DNA from: Chitinophagaceae bacterium | GTDB taxonomy: Bacteria; Bacteroidota; Bacteroidia; Chitinophagales; Chitinophagaceae | Reading direction: 5' to 3' | DNA: 7,965 nucleotides | NCBI GenBank assembly: GCA_023251335.1 | Contig: JAHEZA010000088.1 | Span: forward strand, 1 to 7,965 | Part shown: piece by piece, positions 5,135 through 7,965 of the stretch | Position numbering within the stretch: position 1 is the first letter of the stretch | How the letters are laid out: each line of letters starts with the position of its first letter | Translations under genes and position numbers: made by a program | The notes under the pieces: generated by a model | What the model was told of the DNA's origin: nothing | What the model saw: the letters and a program-made list of their open reading frames with translations, nothing else | Database searches by the model: none

Positions 5135-6244
5135 ATGGCAGAGAACCTTACTTCACAAAGGCTTTATTCGCTGGATGCATTGCGTGGTTTCGACATGTTC
5201 TGGATCATGGGCGCAGATGCAATTTTTCATGAAATGGCCAAAGCAACAAACGCGCCGTTCTGGCAAACATTAGCCAGCCAGTTTTCGCATCCTGACTGGA
5301 ACGGGTTTCATTTTTATGATTTGATATTCCCGCTTTTTTTATTCATTGCCGGTGTGGCCACGCCTTATTCTGTAGGCCGCGAGCTGGAAAAAGGAAAAAC
5401 AAAGCAACAGGTTTTGTGGCGCGTGGTAAAACGCGGATTGATACTCGTGATACTCGGAATTATTTATAACAATGGGTTAAAAATAGAACCTGTTTCGCAG
5501 ATACGTTTTGGAAGCGTTTTAGGAAGAATTGGTTTGGCCTATATGTTTGCCAACATCATTTACATCTATTCCACATATCGTACACAAATCATTTGGTTTG
5601 TTGGAATCCTGATTGGTTACTGGCTGATGTTTAAGTTTACTGCTGCGCCGGGATTTCCGCATGGTGATTTAACCATGGAAGGAAATTTTGCTTCTTATAT
5701 CGATCGCCTTGTTTTACCCGGAAGGCTTTATCTCGGCATTCATGATCCGGAAGGACTCATGGGAAACATTCCGGCAACTGCCACAGGCTTGCTGGGAATT
5801 TTAACCGGGCAATTACTAAAAAACAGTTCTTATACCAAACAACGGAAAGCGGCGCTGATGGCCGGCGTCGGGGCAGTGTCAATTATCATCGCGTTGATTT
5901 GGAACCTTGATTTTCCTATCAATAAAAATCTTTGGACCAGTTCTTTTGTGTTAATGGTTGGCGGTATCAGCCTGTTGCTTCTCTCACTCTTTTATTATAT
6001 CATCGATATTCTTGGATATAAAAAGTGGGCATTTTTCTTTAAGGTGATCGGCATGAATTCTATCCTTATCTATATGTCGGGCAGGTTTATCAACTGGGAA
6101 TATAGTACCAATGCTTTTTTGGGTTGGGTGGGCCAGCTCATCGGCGATCCCTACAATGCAGTGGTGATGGCTATTTGTTATGTGATGGTGAAATGGGTGT
6201 TTCTTTATTTTATGTACAAAAAGAAAATATTTTTGAGAGTGTAA
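5135..6244 (+). CDS. HGSNAT/NagX-like (DUF5009) multi-pass membrane acyltransferase
   Basis: 369 residues, normal length for bacterial relatives of heparan-alpha-glucosaminide N-acetyltransferase. In the eukaryotic enzyme an acetyl group from cytosolic acetyl-CoA is moved across the membrane to a terminal glucosamine; bacterial NagX-type members are tied to amino-sugar or glycan metabolism. Hallmarks: RLYSLDALRGFDMFWIMG (9-26), SHPDWNGFHFYDLIFPLFLF (51-70), where His52 matches the catalytic histidine position of the family, IRFGSVLGRIGLAY (123-136), HDPEGLMGNIPATATGLLG (203-221), FPINKNLWTSSFVL (260-273) and GMNSILIYM (306-314). About ten hydrophobic segments: 17-33, 60-80, 97-113, 126-146, 151-169, 211-229, 240-258, 267-294, 298-320 and 340-361. 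The C-terminus KKKIFLRV is basic, suggesting a cytoplasmic end. ATG start, five bases after the small upstream ORF. No partner glycoside hydrolase or transporter is in the window, so the substrate is open. Confidence 0.92.
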   Translation: MAENLTSQRLYSLDALRGFDMFWIMGADAIFHEMAKATNAPFWQTLASQFSHPDWNGFHFYDLIFPLFLFIAGVATPYSVGRELEKGKTKQQVLWRVVKRGLILVILGIIYNNGLKIEPVSQIRFGSVLGRIGLAYMFANIIYIYSTYRTQIIWFVGILIGYWLMFKFTAAPGFPHGDLTMEGNFASYIDRLVLPGRLYLGIHDPEGLMGNIPATATGLLGILTGQLLKNSSYTKQRKAALMAGVGAVSIIIALIWNLDFPINKNLWTSSFVLMVGGISLLLLSLFYYIIDILGYKKWAFFFKVIGMNSILIYMSGRFINWEYSTNAFLGWVGQLIGDPYNAVVMAICYVMVKWVFLYFMYKKKIFLRV

Positions 6245-6300
6245 AAGATGTGGAGATAACCGCTAATAAATTGTATCTCAAAATATCATTAGAAATTTAA

Positions 6301-6480
6301 AATAAATCTGAAAATTATAGGATTAGGCGCCTTGGTCGTGATGATGTGAATTGCCAAGACAATCCACCCAAAGTGCATCGGTTGAAAGGAGCTAAAGCCA
6401 GCTTTTCGTTTCTGGCTTGCAACAAATTGAAAGATGACAAGCATTTTTATCAAGAAACCATTAAGGCCCTAAATAATTGA
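6301..6480 (+). other. Start-less 59-codon open frame in the acyltransferase-SDR gap
   Basis: Between TAA (6298-6300) and TGA (6478-6480) one plus-strand frame stays open for 59 codons without an ATG; a GTG occurs at 6346-6348. It reads in part CQDNPPKVHRLKG and later DDKHFYQETIKALNN, with a composition that looks more protein-like than chance, but I recognise no family. It may be a decayed gene end. The rest of the gap up to 6687 holds only the palindromic repeat element listed separately. Confidence 0.2.
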
Positions 6481-6531
6481 AAAGTTTGAGATTTGTTAGA
6501 GTAATTGCGGCCAAGCGGTGGGATGGCCGGA

Positions 6532-6549
6532 TCCCGATAGCAATCGGGA
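6532..6549. repeat. REP-like palindrome TCCCGAT-AGCA-ATCGGGA
   Basis: TCCCGAT (6532-6538) pairs perfectly with ATCGGGA (6543-6549) around a four-base loop. A second ATCGGG follows at 6559-6564 and could compete for the same 5' arm. Palindromes of this CCCGAT/ATCGGG type recur between genes in many Bacteroidota genomes, which I state from general familiarity rather than a search. It is more GC-rich than its surroundings and lies between convergent genes. Confidence 0.6.
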
Positions 6550-6582
6550 CGCGGAGCGATCGGGTTGTCCTTGAATTTTTTG

Positions 6583-6610
6583 TTTCTTTTTTGTTCAAGC
6601 AAAAAAGAAA
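6583..6610. terminator. Perfect AT-rich hairpin between convergent genes
   Basis: TTTCTTTTTTG (6583-6593) and CAAAAAAGAAA (6600-6610) form a perfect 11-bp stem with loop TTCAAG. It lies 34 bases beyond the TCCCGAT palindrome and the two probably form one composite repeat. Placed between the convergent acyltransferase and SDR genes, it could end transcripts from both sides, but with only weak A-T pairs its efficiency is uncertain. Confidence 0.5.
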
Positions 6611-6687
6611 AGAATCAGAATTGAGATTGAATTGTATTTAAGGGATTATATGCCATCGCGACTTAAACGCCTAATTCTATAAAATTA

Positions 6688-7404
6688 TCATATCCTGTTG
6701 TAAATCTGTTTAGGCAACATGCGGATAAGAAAAGCAATCAATCTCCAGCGCCGGGTTACATACACTACTGATCTTTTCCTTTCAATGCCATGTAGCATTT
6801 GCCTGGCGGCTTTTTCAACGGGTGCAATCAAAAATTTTATTTTCACGGGCGCCGGTTTGGTGGCCACCAAACCGGGCCGTAAGTCTGTAATAAAAATGGG
6901 TAATTTTAGTTGGGTTACTTTCTGCCTCAGCCCTTCCAGGTAATTTATTTGAAACGCTTTACTGGCGTTATAGGCCGGCGCTTGCCTGCCTCCGCGGATG
7001 CCTGCCACGGAAGTGATAGCAGCCAAATGCCCGCATTGTTGTTGATGAAAATAGTGTATCGTCCAATCTACAACGGTTGTAAATCCAACGACATTTAAAT
7101 CTATTGCCTGCTTTTCGATATTAAAATCAAGGCTTTCATTTATGTCGCCTTTTCCCGCACTTAAAATCAATAAGTCGAGTCCACCGAGCATTGTAACTAA
7201 GTTTTCCAGCTTTGTTGCGACGATGGAAGTATTGGTAATGTCAAAATCAGAAATGATGAAATTATCCGGCCATTGAGATTGCAATTCTTCCAGCAAATAT
7301 TTTCGTCTTCCCGTAATGGCAACCATGTAATTTTTGCTAGCCAATAAAATAGCGAGCTGCCTTCCGATACCTGATGATGCGCCAACAATAATAGCTTTTT
7401 TCAT
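6688..7404 (-). CDS. Short-chain dehydrogenase/reductase (classical SDR)
   Basis: 238 residues, cytoplasmic NAD(P)(H)-dependent oxidoreductase of unknown substrate. Cofactor motif GASSGIG (8-14); TGRR (31-34) after strand 2 with two arginines suggests NADP(H); FDIT (54-57) for the adenine site; LSAG (81-84) replaces the usual NNAG/NAG; Asn104 in LNVVG; catalytic Ser132 (ITSVAG), Tyr145 and Lys149 (YNASK); and RPGLVATK (176-183) after strand 6. The complete Asn-Ser-Tyr-Lys tetrad says the enzyme is active. The C-terminal RRWRLIAFLIRMLPKQIY is basic and hydrophobic and could touch the membrane. The frame is open 12 codons further, to an ATG at 7440, but MKKAIIVGASSGIG is the natural start because the first Rossmann strand begins there. 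It converges on the acyltransferase and has no same-strand neighbour, so it is probably transcribed alone. Confidence 0.92.
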   Translation of the reverse strand: MKKAIIVGASSGIGRQLAILLASKNYMVAITGRRKYLLEELQSQWPDNFIISDFDITNTSIVATKLENLVTMLGGLDLLILSAGKGDINESLDFNIEKQAIDLNVVGFTTVVDWTIHYFHQQQCGHLAAITSVAGIRGGRQAPAYNASKAFQINYLEGLRQKVTQLKLPIFITDLRPGLVATKPAPVKIKFLIAPVEKAARQMLHGIERKRSVVYVTRRWRLIAFLIRMLPKQIYNRI

Positions 7405-7532
7405 AAGTATAATCTGTCTGTGACAATTGACGCAGAACATTTGGCAGATGAGATCGCCTTCATGCGATACCGAAGCTAAATTAATATTTTTATTGTGGCC
7501 GCGATCGGACTAATTAATATTCCGGTGTGTCA

Positions 7533-7560
7533 AAAGTTTTAAACCTTAGTAGAAGATGTG
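7533..7560 (+). repeat. AACCTTAGTAGAA repeat, copy 1 (direct)
   Basis: This 28-base unit matches 7793-7820 at 24 of 28 positions, 260 bases apart in the same orientation. Its core AACCTTAGTAGAA (7542-7554) is also present exactly in inverted orientation at 7631-7643, and together these form the outer stem of a nested hairpin. Confidence 0.7.
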
Positions 7561-7643
7561 CCCATGCAAAATGAGAGCTGCATAATTTATTTTTATAAGG
7601 TAATAAGGTTGAAAAATAAATGTAATGATTTTCTACTAAGGTT
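7542..7643. repeat. Nested stem structure, MITE-like or structured RNA candidate
   Basis: Outer arms AACCTTAGTAGAAGAT (7542-7557) and ATTTTCTACTAAGGTT (7628-7643) pair over 16 positions with one G-T wobble. Inside are two further hairpins: ATGCA (7564-7568) with TGCAT (7579-7583), and ATTTATTTTT (7585-7594) with AAAAATAAAT (7612-7621), both perfect. Together they would fold as a three-way junction about 102 bases long. No coding frame runs through it. A small non-autonomous element or a structured RNA are both possible. Confidence 0.5.
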
Positions 7644-7792
7644 ATTGAAGATAAATTAGAACCTGGCAGATAAAGAATTATACGTCTCAAATCAAAATAT
7701 TAATTAGACTACAATCGCGTTGCCAAACCAGGAAGGTTTATTCAGCATCAACATTAATTACCGTCTTAATAAGTTAATATTTAAATGTGCTT

Positions 7793-7820
7793 AAAGTTCT
7801 AAACCTTCGTAGAAAATGTA
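7793..7820 (+). repeat. AACCTTAGTAGAA repeat, copy 3 (direct, diverged)
   Basis: The second direct copy of the 28-base unit. Its core reads AACCTTCGTAGAA, one base different from copy 1. Unlike copy 1 it has no inverted partner downstream within the window. Confidence 0.65.
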
Positions 7821-7834
7821 GTTTATATTACCCC

Positions 7835-7866
7835 AACCCCGTCTGACCGGTCATCCTGGCGGGGTT
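7835..7866. terminator. GC-rich hairpin AACCCCG...CGGGGTT with inner palindrome
   Basis: AACCCCG (7835-7841) pairs with CGGGGTT (7860-7866); the 18-base loop contains the self-complementary GACCGGTC (7845-7852). The stem is strong for this AT-rich region. No long T-run follows on either strand (ATTACCTTATTTT on plus), so it may be an inefficient terminator or another REP-like palindrome rather than a canonical intrinsic terminator. Confidence 0.4.
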
Positions 7867-7952
7867 ATTACCTTATTTTGATCTGGCAGTAAACCGACAA
7901 AAAAGGGAAATTTTTATTTCGCGCAATCAATAGTAAAAAAAGTGTCCTATTT

Positions 7953-7960
7953 TATTTTTG
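7953..7960 (+). promoter_or_regulatory. Putative -7 box (TATTTTTG) pointing out of the window
   Basis: TATTTTTG followed by CGCC matches the Bacteroidota TAnnTTTG -7 box and lies five bases from the right edge on the plus strand. There is no TTTG at the usual -33 distance. It suggests that a plus-strand gene starts just beyond the window and that the gap at 7441-7965 separates divergent transcription units. Confidence 0.35.
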
Positions 7961-7965
7961 CGCCA

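Larger units (their letters stand above)
7405..7965. other. Gene-free right end with repeats and hairpins
   Basis: No coding region is supported in these 561 bases. The stretch nearest the SDR gene must hold that gene's promoter; a one-mismatch -7 box (minus strand TAATTTAG, 7476-7483) and a GTGACAA (7420-7426) are the only hints. The remainder contains the AACCTTAGTAGAA repeat family, a GC-rich hairpin at 7835-7866 and a plus-strand -7-like box at the right edge, each listed separately. Confidence 0.6.

Noticed and set aside
6719..7098. Two plus-strand frames (6719-6943 and 6910-7098) inside the SDR
   Set aside because: Antisense shadows of a clear SDR gene with an intact catalytic tetrad.
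7405..7440. Twelve-residue N-terminal extension of the SDR (MFCVNCHRQIIL)
   Set aside because: The Rossmann strand starts at MKKAIIVGASSGIG; the extension matches nothing in the family and would cover the probable promoter region.
7533..7820. Possible CRISPR array from the recurring AACCTTAGTAGAA unit
   Set aside because: Only three copies, one inverted, with unequal spacing (about 90 and 160 bases) and no cas genes.

Overview
The window looks like chromosomal DNA of a Bacteroidota bacterium, most probably in or near the Chitinophagaceae. The base composition is AT-rich, Shine-Dalgarno sequences are largely absent, and several genes are preceded by TAnnTTTG elements, the -7 box of Bacteroidota promoters. 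The protein families also fit: a GlxA-type regulator, a DUF5009/NagX-like membrane acyltransferase, and decayed pieces of an ECF sigma/anti-sigma pair. No rRNA, tRNA, CRISPR array or intact mobile element was found.

Left part (1-4337, all minus strand). Reading in the direction of transcription from the right: a GlxA-family regulator (DJ-1/PfpI domain plus AraC-type HTH, 3375-4337); a 380-base regulatory gap with a -7 box and a 22-bp-spaced direct repeat; a class I SAM methyltransferase (2156-2992); a possible 33-residue ORF; a small antibiotic-biosynthesis-monooxygenase (ABM) fold protein (1687-1989); an NmrA-like NAD(P)-binding protein (598-1605); and an unrecognised 157-residue protein (12-485). 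Methyltransferase, ABM protein and NmrA-like protein together suggest a small stress-response or tailoring cassette acting on quinones or other aromatic compounds, with the GlxA-type protein as candidate regulator. That functional link is inference.

Middle (4338-4930, plus strand) is a gene graveyard. It holds the first codons of an ECF sigma factor, a fragment resembling a Bacteroidota anti-sigma factor in another frame, and a 71-78 codon reading frame of unknown origin in the third frame, closed by a clear stem-loop terminator.

Right part. A plus-strand gene for a multi-pass HGSNAT/NagX-like acyltransferase (5135-6244) is preceded by a possible 37-residue membrane peptide ORF. A minus-strand short-chain dehydrogenase (6688-7404) converges on it. 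The gap between them carries a composite palindromic repeat. The last 560 bases have no convincing gene but hold a three-copy repeat family (AACCTTAGTAGAA), two copies of which form a long nested stem, another hairpin, and a -7-like promoter box pointing out of the right edge.

I found no complete new system. The most unusual items are the repeat/stem structure at 7533-7820, the candidate operator upstream of the methyltransferase, and the collapsed sigma/anti-sigma locus.
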